Source: Plantactinospora sp. BC1 (GTDB lineage: Bacteria > Actinomycetota > Actinomycetes > Mycobacteriales > Micromonosporaceae). From it: a stretch of DNA of 64,000 nucleotides. The notes below the pieces were generated by a model, which did not search any database, was not told where the DNA came from, and saw only the letters and a program-made list of their open reading frames with translations. Position 1 is the first letter of the stretch. Each line of letters opens with the position of its first letter. Below are positions 15,517-24,526 of the stretch, one piece after another. Position numbers and translations under genes: made by a program. The stretch lies in assembly GCF_003030345.1 (NCBI RefSeq), contig NZ_CP028158.1:8060001-8124000 (forward strand), given 5' to 3'.

Positions 15517-17177
15517 TCCGCTCTCCATAGTCTGATCACCGCGTACGAGCGCCAGGGCCGCCAGCGGCCGGCGTACGCGTCGAGGCTCTTCGGGTCGTCG
15601 GGGAGGCCGAGCGCCGCGGCGCCCCGGCGTACCCCGAGGTCGGTGGGGAGGAAGACGTCGGGGTCGCCGATCGCCCGCATCGCGACGTAGCCGGCGGTCC
15701 ACGGGCCGATGCCGGGCAGCGCGGTCAGCCGGTCGACCAGCTCGGCCCGGTCCGCGCCGGGGTCCAGGTCCAGGTCGCCGGCGGCGACCGCCTCGGCCAG
15801 GGCCCGGATCGTCGCCCGCCGGGCGGCCGGCATGCCGAACGCCGAGTCGGGCAGCGCCAGCACCTCCTCGGCGGACGGAAACGCGCGCAGCCCGCCGCTC
15901 CCGCCCGGGCCGGGCGGGCTGCCCACCGCCCCCGCCGCCGGCTCGACCTCCGGCCCGGCCTGGTCGGTGCCGGGCAGGGTGTCCCGGGGCGGGGTGGTCG
16001 GCGTGCCGGCGGTGGTCGCGGCGGCGAGCCGGGCCAGCACGGTACGCGCACCGGCGACCGAGACCTGCTGGCCGACGATCGCCCGGACGGCCATCTCGAA
16101 ACCGTCCACCGCACGGGGTACCCGGATGCCGGGCTCCTTCGCCACCGCCTCGGCGAACGCGGGATCGGCGCCGAGCAGGGCGTCCACCGCCTCCGGGTCG
16201 GCGTCCAGGTCGAAGAGCCGGCGGCAGCGGGCCACCGCCGGGGCCAAATCGCGGACGTCGGTGAGCCGGAGGGTGGCGGCGACGTACCCGGGCATCGGGG
16301 TCAGGGCGATCTCGGCCGGTCCGTTCGGCAGCCGCAGGCCACGGCGGTACGACCCGGCGCCGACCTCCTCGATCCCGGGCACCGCCCGCAGGGCGAGGAA
16401 GTCCAGTAGCGCGTCGGCGTGCAGCGGTGCCCGGTAGGCGAGCCGCAGCGTGATCGTCCCCGGTACGCCGTTGCCGTTCGGGCCGCCCGTCGTGCCGTTG
16501 CCGTGCGGGCCGCCTGTTCTGCCGTTGCCGTTCGGGCCGCCCCGGACGGTCGCGGCCGCCAGATCAGCGCTGCGCAGCGGCCGGGAAGCACGGCGGGAGC
16601 CCGTACCGGCGGTGCGGCGGGCGGCGTCGCGCAGCGCGGACGGCGCGACCGCGTACACCTCGCGGATCGTGTCGTTGAACTGCCGTACGCTGCCGAAACC
16701 GGCGGCGAAGGCGATCTCGGCCAGGCCGAGGTCGGTCGTCTCGACCAGGATCCGGGCGGTCTGCGCCCGCTGGGCCCGGGCCAGCGCGAGCGGCCCGGCG
16801 CCCACCTCCGCGACCAGCATCCGGTTCAGGTGCCGCTCGGTGTAGCCGAGCCGGCTCGCCAGCCCCGGCACCCCCTCCCGGTCGACCACGCCGTCGGCGA
16901 TCAGCCGCATCGCCCGGCCGACGACGTCGGCCCGGACGTTCCACTCCGGCGAACCGGGGGCGGCGTCCGGCCGGCACCGCCGGCAGGCGCGCAGTCCGGC
17001 CCGCTGGGCGGCGGCGGCCGACGGGTAGAACCGGACGTTGTGCCGCTTCGGGGTCGTCGCCGGGCAGGACGGCCGGCAGTAGATGCCGGTGGTGGTGACG
17101 CCGGTGTAGAACCAGCCGTCGAACCGCTGGTCCCGGCTGTCGACCGCCCGATAGCACCGCTCGAAGTCCAGCTCCAT
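15513..17177 (-). CDS. Ada-AlkA fusion: methylphosphotriester-sensing activator and 3-methyladenine glycosylase
   Basis: 554 aa. Order: Ada zinc domain with four Cys (IYCRPSC near 35, CRRCRPD near 65), AraC-type helix-turn-helix (to ~190), a Gly/Asn-rich linker with three 9-residue repeats, AlkA N-domain, and the HhH-GPD glycosylase fold (LPGIGPWTAGYVAMRAIG with catalytic Asp in FLPTDLG). It should remove alkylated bases and may sense methylphosphotriesters to induce its own operon. A proline/glycine-rich insertion (about 45 aa, TPTTPPRD to GGSGG) interrupts the glycosylase domain. It is translationally coupled to ogt. The start at 17177 has only a weak ribosome binding site. Confidence 0.92.
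   Translation of the reverse strand: MELDFERCYRAVDSRDQRFDGWFYTGVTTTGIYCRPSCPATTPKRHNVRFYPSAAAAQRAGLRACRRCRPDAAPGSPEWNVRADVVGRAMRLIADGVVDREGVPGLASRLGYTERHLNRMLVAEVGAGPLALARAQRAQTARILVETTDLGLAEIAFAAGFGSVRQFNDTIREVYAVAPSALRDAARRTAGTGSRRASRPLRSADLAAATVRGGPNGNGRTGGPHGNGTTGGPNGNGVPGTITLRLAYRAPLHADALLDFLALRAVPGIEEVGAGSYRRGLRLPNGPAEIALTPMPGYVAATLRLTDVRDLAPAVARCRRLFDLDADPEAVDALLGADPAFAEAVAKEPGIRVPRAVDGFEMAVRAIVGQQVSVAGARTVLARLAAATTAGTPTTPPRDTLPGTDQAGPEVEPAAGAVGSPPGPGGSGGLRAFPSAEEVLALPDSAFGMPAARRATIRALAEAVAAGDLDLDPGADRAELVDRLTALPGIGPWTAGYVAMRAIGDPDVFLPTDLGVRRGAAALGLPDDPKSLDAYAGRWRPWRSYAVIRLWRAE
16461..16541 (-). repeat. 27-bp coding repeat in the Ada-AlkA linker
   Basis: Three 9-residue units GGPNGNGRT, GGPHGNGTT and GGPNGNGVP are encoded by near-identical 27-bp repeats. 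They form a flexible linker between the regulatory and glycosylase halves. Confidence 0.85.
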
Positions 17178-17500
17178 GCCTTCGATGGTGCACCGTGCCG
17201 GCCGCGCTGACTCGCGGAAATCGGACCTGGCCGTGCGTACCCGCACCCGGGTGGTCCGGGTCACCCGCCGGAACTGGCCCGGCCACGCCGCCACGCCGCC
17301 GCGCCGGCCCCGCCGCCACGCCGCCACCCCGCCACGCCGCCGCGCTGACCCCGCCGCCGTGCCGGCCGCGCCAGCGGTGCGGCCGCCGGTCTCGCCCGTC
17401 GCGGTGCCGGTCCGGCGGCGTCCGTAGACTTCATCCCGGGCCGGGCCGGTGGACCGCACCGGGTCGCGCGGAAGGTTACGAGAGAGGCAGTCGCGTTCGC
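17178..17500. other. Intergenic region between alkA-type gene and ychF
   Basis: No gene is supported here. About 17280-17370 is a low-complexity run of GCCGCCACG-like units. The rest should hold the divergent promoters. GAAGG and AGAGAGG stretches lie shortly before the ychF ATG. No clear operator was found. Confidence 0.5.
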
Positions 17501-18589
<1,089 letters not shown>

Positions 18590-18651
18590 GCTCGGTTCAA
18601 CCGTCTGTCGCCTGGAGTCTGCGCTCGACGGAACCGCACCTCATGGCGGTA

Positions 18652-18663
18652 ATACCATGGTAT
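18652..18663. promoter_or_regulatory. Candidate toxin-antitoxin operator
   Basis: ATACCATGGTAT is a perfect 12-bp palindrome 9 bp before the antitoxin ATG; part of it recurs as CCATGG over the start codon. Position and symmetry fit autorepression by a ribbon-helix-helix antitoxin. Confidence 0.6.
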
Positions 18664-18672
18664 GGTCGGTCC

Positions 18673-18912
18673 ATGGCCAGGACGAAGAAGGTTACGATCA
18701 CGCTGCCGGTGGAACTGCTGGAGAGCATGAAGACGCACACCGACAACGTCTCCGGCTACCTCGCCGAGTTGGCCGAGCGGGCCGAGCGACGCAGGCTCCT
18801 GCGGGAGGAACTGGACCGCTATCAGGGGGAGTTCGGGGCGTTCACCGACGCCGAGATGGCTGAGGCCAGAGCCCTCCTGCACGGACCCGAGGAGTCGGAG
18901 CGCGCGGCGTGA
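18673..18912 (+). CDS. Ribbon-helix-helix antitoxin (CopG/VapB-like)
   Basis: 79 aa. The N terminus KKVTITLPVELLESMK is a classic RHH beta strand and helix, followed by a charged helix (ELAERAERRRLLREELDRYQ) likely to bind the toxin. It is upstream of the PIN-domain gene with a GTGA overlap, the standard antitoxin-toxin order. A palindrome covers its promoter. It lies inside the segment bounded by the duplicated ychF end. Confidence 0.85.
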   Translation: MARTKKVTITLPVELLESMKTHTDNVSGYLAELAERAERRRLLREELDRYQGEFGAFTDAEMAEARALLHGPEESERAA

Positions 18913-19304
18913 CCCTTGAGTCGCTGGTGCTTGACTCGCAAGGTTTCGCCGGGTGGATCGACCGCGATCGCAAGGTGATGCGATTGCTCGAGCAAGCCGA
19001 GCGTGACGGGGCCGATCTAGCCATGTCGGCCGCCACGATCATCGAGGTTTCCCACTCTGGCGTTGACCTTGCGCGGATGAACTGGTTGCTCTCCCGGATC
19101 CGGGTGGAGCCGGTGACGAAGGAGAGTGCCCGTCGCAGCGCGGGGCTGTTGCAGGCGGCGGGCCTCCACGGGCACAAGTACGCCATCGATGCCATGGTCG
19201 CCGAGGTGGCGCTACGGCTACCTGCGCCGGTGGTGGTCCTGACCTCCGATGTTGACGACATGGTCAAGCTATGTGGGCAGCGGGTGCGGGCCATCGGGCT
19301 GTAA
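18909..19304 (+). CDS. vapC: PIN-domain ribonuclease toxin (VapC family)
   Basis: 131 aa. The acidic PIN residues are in place: Asp9 (SLVLDSQGF), Glu in TIIEVSHSG (about 43), Asp in YAIDAMVAEVA (about 96), and Asp in LTSDVDDMV (about 117). VapC toxins are Mg-dependent RNases, usually cutting tRNA or rRNA; the target here is unknown. The GTG start overlaps the antitoxin stop. No frameshift or missing catalytic residue is seen, so the module looks functional. Confidence 0.88.
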   Translation: MTLESLVLDSQGFAGWIDRDRKVMRLLEQAERDGADLAMSAATIIEVSHSGVDLARMNWLLSRIRVEPVTKESARRSAGLLQAAGLHGHKYAIDAMVAEVALRLPAPVVVLTSDVDDMVKLCGQRVRAIGL

Positions 19305-19348
19305 GCGGTTTTCCGTTGTGGCAGAGGCTGTCCGATTCGCTGGTCCGC

Positions 19349-19383
19349 GACGGGATGTGGTCGAGTTCAGGTTCAACGTCTGA
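19349..19383 (+). repeat. Direct repeat, right copy (ychF 3'-end remnant)
   Basis: This 35-bp stretch encodes DVVEFRFNV and a stop exactly like the end of ychF, but has no upstream coding part. It differs from the native copy by two synonymous changes and one missing base. It marks the right edge of the segment carrying the toxin-antitoxin genes. Confidence 0.88.
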
Positions 19384-19436
19384 TTCGACGCACCGTCGCC
19401 CGCTCCGGGTGCGGCGGGCTGGTTCAATGGATCGCC

Positions 19437-19739
19437 GTGGAATGGGTGTTCGACGGCGAGGTCATCGAGTGGCGCGGACCGGCGCCGTACTTCTTCGTCG
19501 CCATGTCCCCGGCCGACAGCGCCGAGCTCAAGGAAGCGGCGCGATCGCTGATCTACTGGGGTCAGGTTCCGGTGCACGTCGTCATCGGCGGTACGGAGTT
19601 CAGGACAGCTCTCTTTCCCCGGGGCGGCCGTTATCTGGTACCGCTCAAGGACGCGGTCCGGAAGGCCGAAGGCATCGGCGAGGGTGACGTCGTGGCGGTG
19701 GTGTTGCGTCCGGCCCGGGGACGTGACGTCCGGCGGTGA
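19437..19739 (+). CDS. DUF1905 domain protein
   Basis: 100 aa. The sequence (FDGEVIEWRGPAPYFFVAMS, then VIGGTEFRTALFPRGGRYLV and GEGDVVAVVL) matches the small beta-barrel DUF1905 family, whose function is unknown. GTG start without a strong ribosome binding site. It follows directly after the toxin-antitoxin island and is probably part of the core chromosome. Confidence 0.75.
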   Translation: MEWVFDGEVIEWRGPAPYFFVAMSPADSAELKEAARSLIYWGQVPVHVVIGGTEFRTALFPRGGRYLVPLKDAVRKAEGIGEGDVVAVVLRPARGRDVRR

Positions 19740-19857
19740 CGGAGTCGTGTCGGGTGCAGGCCCAACCTCGGAGTGCCGGCGGCTGTCGTGATCATGAGCA
19801 GTTCCGACGATCGCGTCTATGATCCACTCGCACCGCGACCGTGACGGAGGAACCCAC

Positions 19858-20514
19858 GTGATCGACGCGATCGTTTTCGATGTCGGCGGAACGATTCTCG
19901 ACGAGTCCCGCGAGTTCGAGACCTGGGCGGACTGGTTGGGCGTTCCACGGCACACGTTCTCGGCGGTCTTCGGCGCGGTGATCGCCCGGGGTCTGGACTA
20001 TCAGGAGACGTTCCGGGTCTTCCGACCCGGGTTCGACCTCGCGGTCGAGATCGAGCGCCGGGCGGCGGCCGGCATGCCGGAGTCGTTCGGCGAAGAGGAT
20101 CTCTACCCCGACGCGCGGCAGTGCCTGACCTCCCTGAAGGATCAGGGCCTGTTCGTGGGCCTGGCCGGCAACCAGCCGGCCTGGGCAGAGACGGCTCTCC
20201 GCGCTCTCGACCTCCCGGTGGACATGATCGGCACCTCGGGCGGCTGGGGCGTGGCGAAACCGTCACCAGCCTTCTTCGAGCGGGTCGTCCGGGAAGGCGG
20301 TGGTGACCCGTCGTCGATCCTCTACGTCGGTGATCGGCCCGACAACGACGCACGCCCGGCCGGGGCGGCCGGGATGCGGACCTGTCTGATCCGGCGCGGT
20401 CCGTGGGGTCACATCCTCGACGACCCGGCCGGCTCCGAGCAGTGCCTGTTCCGGATCGATTCGCTGGACGAACTCCCGAGCCTGGTCGCGAAGCACAACG
20501 CCGCAGCCGGCTGA
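19858..20514 (+). CDS. HAD-superfamily hydrolase
   Basis: 218 aa. The GTG at 19858 is chosen because GGAGG ends 7 nt upstream; an in-frame ATG at 19819 lacks one. Motif I is FDVGGTILDES, with Gly where most HAD phosphatases have the second Asp. Motif II is LAGNQPAW, Lys of motif III is in GVAKPSPAFF, and motif IV is VGDRPDNDARPA. The cap is helical (type IA). The missing second Asp is seen in some HAD subgroups and may mean a substrate other than a simple phosphomonoester. Substrate unknown. Confidence 0.85.
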   Translation: MIDAIVFDVGGTILDESREFETWADWLGVPRHTFSAVFGAVIARGLDYQETFRVFRPGFDLAVEIERRAAAGMPESFGEEDLYPDARQCLTSLKDQGLFVGLAGNQPAWAETALRALDLPVDMIGTSGGWGVAKPSPAFFERVVREGGGDPSSILYVGDRPDNDARPAGAAGMRTCLIRRGPWGHILDDPAGSEQCLFRIDSLDELPSLVAKHNAAAG

Positions 20515-20537
20515 CTCGCCGCGGGGGAACCGCCTTC

Positions 20538-21413
20538 TCAGCCGGGTTGCCCGGCCAGGCCCGCCGCGATGGTGTCCGCGATCGGGGTGGTCGGTCGGCC
20601 GGTGAGCCGGGAGAGGTCGCCGGGGGTGCCGGCGAGCAGACCTCGGCTGATCGCCTCGTCCACGTCGACCAGTACCTCGGCCAACGGGCCGGGGACGCCC
20701 GCGCTGGTCAGCAGCGCCGCCCGCTCCGCCCCGGGCAGCGAGGTGTGTACGACGGTCCGGCCGGCCTGCCGGGAGACCTCCTCGGCGAACTCCTCGAAGC
20801 TCCACGTGGTGTCGCCACTCAGCTCGTACGCCCGGCCCAGGTGCCCGTCCTCGCGGAGTACCACGGCTGCGGCGGCGGCGTAGTCCGCCCGGGTGGCGGT
20901 GGCGATCCGGCTGCCCGGGGTGACGTTGGTGACGATGGCTCCCCGGCTCAGGATCCCCGACAGCTCGTTGACGGCGTACACCTCGGAATACCAGTTGTTC
21001 CGCAGGAACGTGTACGGCAGACCCGAGTCGAGGATCAACTGTTCGGTCTCCCGGTGCTCGGTGGCGAGCTGGAAGTCGGCCCGTGGGCCGCCGAACACGC
21101 CGGTGTAGGCCAACTGGGCGACGCCGGTGACCCGGGCCGCCTCGATCACCGCGGCGTGCTGTGCGGTGCGCCTGCCGACCTCGCTGCCGGAGATCAGCAG
21201 CACCCGGTCCTCGGGCCGGAACGCCCGGGTGAAGGTTTCCGGCTCGTCGTAGTCGGCGATGTGCAGTCCGACGCCCCGGGCCACCAGGTCGGCCGCCCGC
21301 TCCCTGCTCCGGGCGACGGCGGTGATCCCGTCCGCCGGTATGCCGGCCGCGAGCAGGTCGGCGATGACCAGGCGGCCGAGCTGGCCGGTCGCGCCGGTGA
21401 TCACGATGCTCAT
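20538..21413 (-). CDS. NAD(P)H-binding quinone oxidoreductase-like protein (QorB/NmrA type)
   Basis: 291 aa atypical short-chain dehydrogenase. The Rossmann motif is ITGATGQLGRLV (residues 5-16), with a binding region around VLLISGSEVGRR and YTGVFGG. It resembles E. coli QorB and Corynebacterium Qor2. It is divergent from an HxlR regulator, with an inverted repeat between them, as in the QorR-qor2 pair of C. glutamicum. Likely role: NADPH-dependent quinone reduction under oxidative or electrophile stress. GGAAGAAG precedes the ATG. Confidence 0.87.
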   Translation of the reverse strand: MSIVITGATGQLGRLVIADLLAAGIPADGITAVARSRERAADLVARGVGLHIADYDEPETFTRAFRPEDRVLLISGSEVGRRTAQHAAVIEAARVTGVAQLAYTGVFGGPRADFQLATEHRETEQLILDSGLPYTFLRNNWYSEVYAVNELSGILSRGAIVTNVTPGSRIATATRADYAAAAAVVLREDGHLGRAYELSGDTTWSFEEFAEEVSRQAGRTVVHTSLPGAERAALLTSAGVPGPLAEVLVDVDEAISRGLLAGTPGDLSRLTGRPTTPIADTIAAGLAGQPG

Positions 21414-21495
21414 CCGAGTGCTTCTTCCGATCGGTGTCGACGGGTGTGGTCGGTAGCTCCGAGGCTCACCCTAGAGCCGGTATATGCCCTGGTGA

Positions 21496-21522
21496 CAGTA
21501 CCCACTTCTGAGTAAGGTACTG
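21496..21522. promoter_or_regulatory. Candidate HxlR/QorR operator
   Basis: CAGTACC (21496-21502) and GGTACTG (21516-21522) form a perfect 7-bp inverted repeat with a 13-nt spacer, ending 2 bp before the HxlR start codon and lying between the two divergent genes. Confidence 0.6.
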
Positions 21523-21524
21523 AC

Positions 21525-21944
21525 GTGAGCGTAAGTGCGGAGTCGATTCCCGCCGGGCCGGTCCCGTCCGGTCCGGCCGGCAGGCGAGCCGACGTCAACC
21601 GGGTGGACTGCCCGTCCCGGGGCGTGCTCGAACATGTCACCAGCCGCTGGGGCGTGCTGGTGCTGGCCGCGCTGCTGCACCGGTCGTACCGGTTCAGCGA
21701 GCTGCGCCGCCAGGTCGGCGGGGTGAGCGAGAAGATGCTGGCCCAGACCCTGCAGACCCTGGAGCGGGACGGCTTCGTGCACCGCGCGGCCCGGCCGGTG
21801 ATCCCGCCCCGGGTGGACTACTCGCTGACCCCGGCCGGCCGGGAGGTCGCGGAGCAGGTGTCGGCGCTGGCGCGCTGGGTCGAGGGCCGGCTCGACGACG
21901 TGCTCACGGCCCGGAAGGCGTACGACGCGACGCGGGAGTCCTGA
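21525..21944 (+). CDS. HxlR-family (DUF24) redox-type regulator
   Basis: 139 aa winged helix. The family core is RGVLEHVTSRWGVLVLAALL, RFSELRRQVGGVSEKMLAQT and VDYSLTPAGREV. A Cys at residue 29 (NRVDC) sits where DUF24 sensors such as QorR and HypR carry their redox Cys. By homology and layout it probably represses itself and the divergent oxidoreductase until the Cys is oxidised; this is inference. GTG start. Confidence 0.88.
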   Translation: MSVSAESIPAGPVPSGPAGRRADVNRVDCPSRGVLEHVTSRWGVLVLAALLHRSYRFSELRRQVGGVSEKMLAQTLQTLERDGFVHRAARPVIPPRVDYSLTPAGREVAEQVSALARWVEGRLDDVLTARKAYDATRES

Positions 21945-21969
21945 ACTCCGGCGTCGGCGCGGTCGCCGC

Positions 21970-22332
21970 TCAGGAGATGTAGTGCAGGATCACGTTGTGC
22001 ACGTGGTGGCTCTTCTGGTCGCCACGGAACTCCACCTCGTAGGTGTGGGTGCCGACGTGGATCGCGATGGCGCCGGTGGAGAAGAACGACCCGCCCCAGG
22101 ACTTGTTGCTGACCACGCTCACGCTGGTGATCTTCGAGTACGGGATGCTGGTGATCGCGAACTTCTTGCCGACGAACGACTTGTCCTGGATGATCACGCG
22201 CCGGTCGGTCAGCCCGATGAACCCGGTGCCCGCGCCGATGGCGTCGTAGACGGCAATGACCCGTTCGCCGTCGAGGAGGCCGCTCTCGATCTGCTTGAGC
22301 TGCTCCCGACGGTCATAGCTGACGTTGGCCAT
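21970..22332 (-). CDS. Bacterial PH-domain protein
   Basis: About 120 aa. The pattern GLLDGERVIAVYDAIGAGTG, IGLTDRRVIIQDKSF and IPYSKITSVSV matches the bacterial pleckstrin-homology family PF08000. These are cytoplasmic proteins of unclear role. The ATG at 22332 is used; a longer GTG form starting at 22359 is possible and neither has a strong ribosome binding site. It is the last gene of a minus-strand pair. Confidence 0.75.
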   Translation of the reverse strand: MANVSYDRREQLKQIESGLLDGERVIAVYDAIGAGTGFIGLTDRRVIIQDKSFVGKKFAITSIPYSKITSVSVVSNKSWGGSFFSTGAIAIHVGTHTYEVEFRGDQKSHHVHNVILHYIS

Positions 22333-22388
22333 GATCCGAGGGTAGGAGGGGCGTGCCACCCGGGCGCCGCCCCGCCGGCCGGGCCCGG

Positions 22389-22700
22389 TCAGTGCGGAGC
22401 GGTCACCGCGCGGTAGACGTCCTCGACCCGGGCGGCAAGCGTGACCTCACCCTCGGTGATCTCGCCGTCGTCGCGGGGGCCGATCCTGATCTGGGTGTGT
22501 CCGTCCAGCCGGCGGATCTCCGGACGGAGATGCAACGCGTCCGCGATGATCTTTATCCGCTCGGTGAGGGCCGCGTGCTGGGTGTCGTCGAGGATGAGGG
22601 TCCTTTTGATCTGCTGTCCCTCGCGGGTCCAGCCGCCCAGTAGGGTGAGTGCGTCGCTCAGGTAGTCACGGTCCATCCGGCCACCCCACAGAGCACGCAT
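22389..22700 (-). CDS. Pterin-4a-carbinolamine dehydratase-like protein
   Basis: 103 aa. The ATG at 22700 has GGGAGG at 7 nt and is preferred to upstream starts. The fold signature (LTLLGGWTREGQQIKRTL, AALTERIKIIADALHLRPEI, then TQIRIG and VTLAARVEDVY) resembles PCD/DCoH. The catalytic His-His-Pro of true dehydratases is replaced by Leu-Arg-Pro here, so enzymatic activity is doubtful and a structural or regulatory role is possible. Confidence 0.7.
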   Translation of the reverse strand: MRALWGGRMDRDYLSDALTLLGGWTREGQQIKRTLILDDTQHAALTERIKIIADALHLRPEIRRLDGHTQIRIGPRDDGEITEGEVTLAARVEDVYRAVTAPH

Positions 22701-22885
22701 CGCCAAACCTCCCAGGCGTCGTTGCCGGCTTGTGGCCAAATCGTCGCCATCCCGTGTCTCGGTCGGTGCTCCCTAGTCTGTCGCTGGCCGGCTGGTGTGT
22801 CCACGTCCACCCTTCCGTCTTCTGTTGACCGGTGGTCCCGGCGCAGCTACCCGAATTCCCGATTGATCTGGCACGCTGGACGCCC

Positions 22886-23356
22886 GTGCGGACCGATTGG
22901 GCGAACGGTAACGACCGTGATGGGCATACCGAGGGGCATTCCGGGCGTGGGCGCCGGGAGCCGAAGGTCGTGGTGGGCGCCGCCATCGTGGTCGCCGGCC
23001 GGGTACTGGCCTGTGCGCGATCTCACCCGCCGGAGGTCGCCGGCCGCTGGGAGTTTCCGGGTGGGAAGGTCGAGCCGGGCGAGTCCGAGGTCGCCGCATT
23101 GATCCGGGAGTGTGCCGAGGAGCTGGGCGTACGCGTCGAGATCGGTGACCGGGTCGGCCGGGACGTCCGGATGGGCCACGGCCGTTCGGTGCTCCGGGTC
23201 TATCTGGCCGAACTCGTCGACGGGGACCAGCCGCAGCCGCTGGAGCACTCCGAACTCCGCTGGCTGCGCCCGGAGGAGCTGGACAGCGTGCCGTGGCTGC
23301 CGGCGGACGTACCGATCGTGGCGGCGCTGCGCCCGCTGCTGGCCGCCGCCCCCTGA
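22886..23356 (+). CDS. MutT-like Nudix hydrolase
   Basis: 156 aa. It has a complete Nudix box: GGKVEPGESEVAALIREC then AEELGV (G-x5-E-x7-R-E-U-x-E-E-x-G-U) after GRWEFP, the phrase typical of MutT 8-oxo-dGTP hydrolases. Start unsure: GTG at 22886 is in frame but lacks a Shine-Dalgarno. Likely role is nucleotide-pool cleaning. The gene is convergent with sdhB, with a long hairpin between. Confidence 0.85.
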   Translation: MRTDWANGNDRDGHTEGHSGRGRREPKVVVGAAIVVAGRVLACARSHPPEVAGRWEFPGGKVEPGESEVAALIRECAEELGVRVEIGDRVGRDVRMGHGRSVLRVYLAELVDGDQPQPLEHSELRWLRPEELDSVPWLPADVPIVAALRPLLAAAP

Positions 23357-23389
23357 CGAGGCCGGACCGGGGCTGATCGACCTCCGGGC

Positions 23390-23428
23390 CGTGGGCCGGG
23401 GACCGCCGGGTGGCGGCCCCTGCCCACG
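23390..23428. terminator. Bidirectional hairpin between mutT-like gene and sdhB
   Basis: CGTGGGC..GGG..CCGCC pairs with GGCGG..CCC..GCCCACG around a GGGT loop, giving a long GC-rich stem in the 84-bp gap between two convergent genes. It could end transcripts from both sides. Confidence 0.6.
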
Positions 23429-23440
23429 ACCCGGAACGGG

Positions 23441-24526
23441 TCAGTCCTTTGCCGGCGGCTGGTCCGGGTGGCTGTAGTTGAGCCCCTCGGCCGGCAGCGG
23501 GAAGGTCACGTCGTCGCCGAAGGGCGAGGGCGCGGCCGCCTTGTCGAAGGTGAACTCGCTGATCGCCAGCCGGCCCCGGGAGTCCAGCGGCGGAGCGGTC
23601 GGGTGCGGGACCTGCCGGCCCCAGTGCACGCCGCGCTCCGCGCTGGTGTCGGGGTCGTGCGACCCGCCGCCGTGCGCGTGCGCCGTGCCGAGCTGGTCCG
23701 GGTCGCGCGGGGGTTGGGCCTGCGCGGCCTCGTCCTGCTTGCCACGGCGGAAGATCTTGCTACCGAGCCACACAACAGGATCGTACCGTCGGTCGACGAC
23801 GCGTTCCTTCATTGGGATGATCGCGTTGTCAGTGATCTTGATGTGCTCGGGGCAGACCTCGGTGCAGCACTTGGTGATGTTGCAATAGCCGAGCCCCTGC
23901 GACGCCTGGGCGTACTCCTTGCGGTCCGACTTCGCGTCCAGCGGGTGCATGTCCAGCTCGGCGGCGCGGATGAAGTAGCGCGGCCCGGAGAAGGCGACCT
24001 TGTTCTCCTCGTGGTCCCGGACCACGTGGCAGGTGTTCTGGCACAGGAAGCACTCGATGCACTTGCGGAACTCCTGCGACCGCTCGACGTCGACCTGCTG
24101 CATCCGGTAGTCACCCGGCTCCAGGTCGGCCGGGGGCGCGAACGCCGGGGTCTCCCGGGCCTTCTCGTAGTTGTACGAGACGTCGGTGACCAGGTCCCGG
24201 ATGACCGGGAAGGTCCGCAGCGGGGTGATGGTGACCGTCTCGTTCTCCTCGAACGTCGACATCCGGGTCATGCAGCCCAGCCGGGGCATGCCGTTGATCT
24301 CCATCGAGCAGGAGCCGCACTTGCCCGCCTTGCAGTTCCACCGGCAGGCCAGGTCCGGCGCCTCGGTCGCCTGCAACCGGTGGATGACGTCGAGGACCAC
24401 CTCGCCCTCGTTCACCTGCACCTGGTAGTCGGTCAGCTCGCCGCCCGACTCGTCGCCGCGCCAGACCTTGAAGTTGCGGGTGGAACCGGCCTTGCCGGCG
24501 CCGCCCGGCGCGTTCTGTGTCGCCAT
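23441..24526 (-). CDS. sdhB: Succinate dehydrogenase iron-sulfur subunit
   Basis: 361 aa. The [2Fe-2S] cluster Cys are in CRWNCKAGKCGSC and RLGC (residues 60-85). The [4Fe-4S] and [3Fe-4S] Cys are in CIECFLCQNTCHVV and CNITKCCTEVCPEHI. The enzyme oxidises succinate at the membrane and feeds the quinone pool. The C terminus carries a ~100-residue His/Pro/Asp-rich extension beyond the usual family end (IFRRGKQDE onwards), absent from E. coli SdhB. The ATG shares one base with the TAA of sdhA (TAATG), so translation is coupled. Confidence 0.95.
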   Translation of the reverse strand: MATQNAPGGAGKAGSTRNFKVWRGDESGGELTDYQVQVNEGEVVLDVIHRLQATEAPDLACRWNCKAGKCGSCSMEINGMPRLGCMTRMSTFEENETVTITPLRTFPVIRDLVTDVSYNYEKARETPAFAPPADLEPGDYRMQQVDVERSQEFRKCIECFLCQNTCHVVRDHEENKVAFSGPRYFIRAAELDMHPLDAKSDRKEYAQASQGLGYCNITKCCTEVCPEHIKITDNAIIPMKERVVDRRYDPVVWLGSKIFRRGKQDEAAQAQPPRDPDQLGTAHAHGGGSHDPDTSAERGVHWGRQVPHPTAPPLDSRGRLAISEFTFDKAAAPSPFGDDVTFPLPAEGLNYSHPDQPPAKD

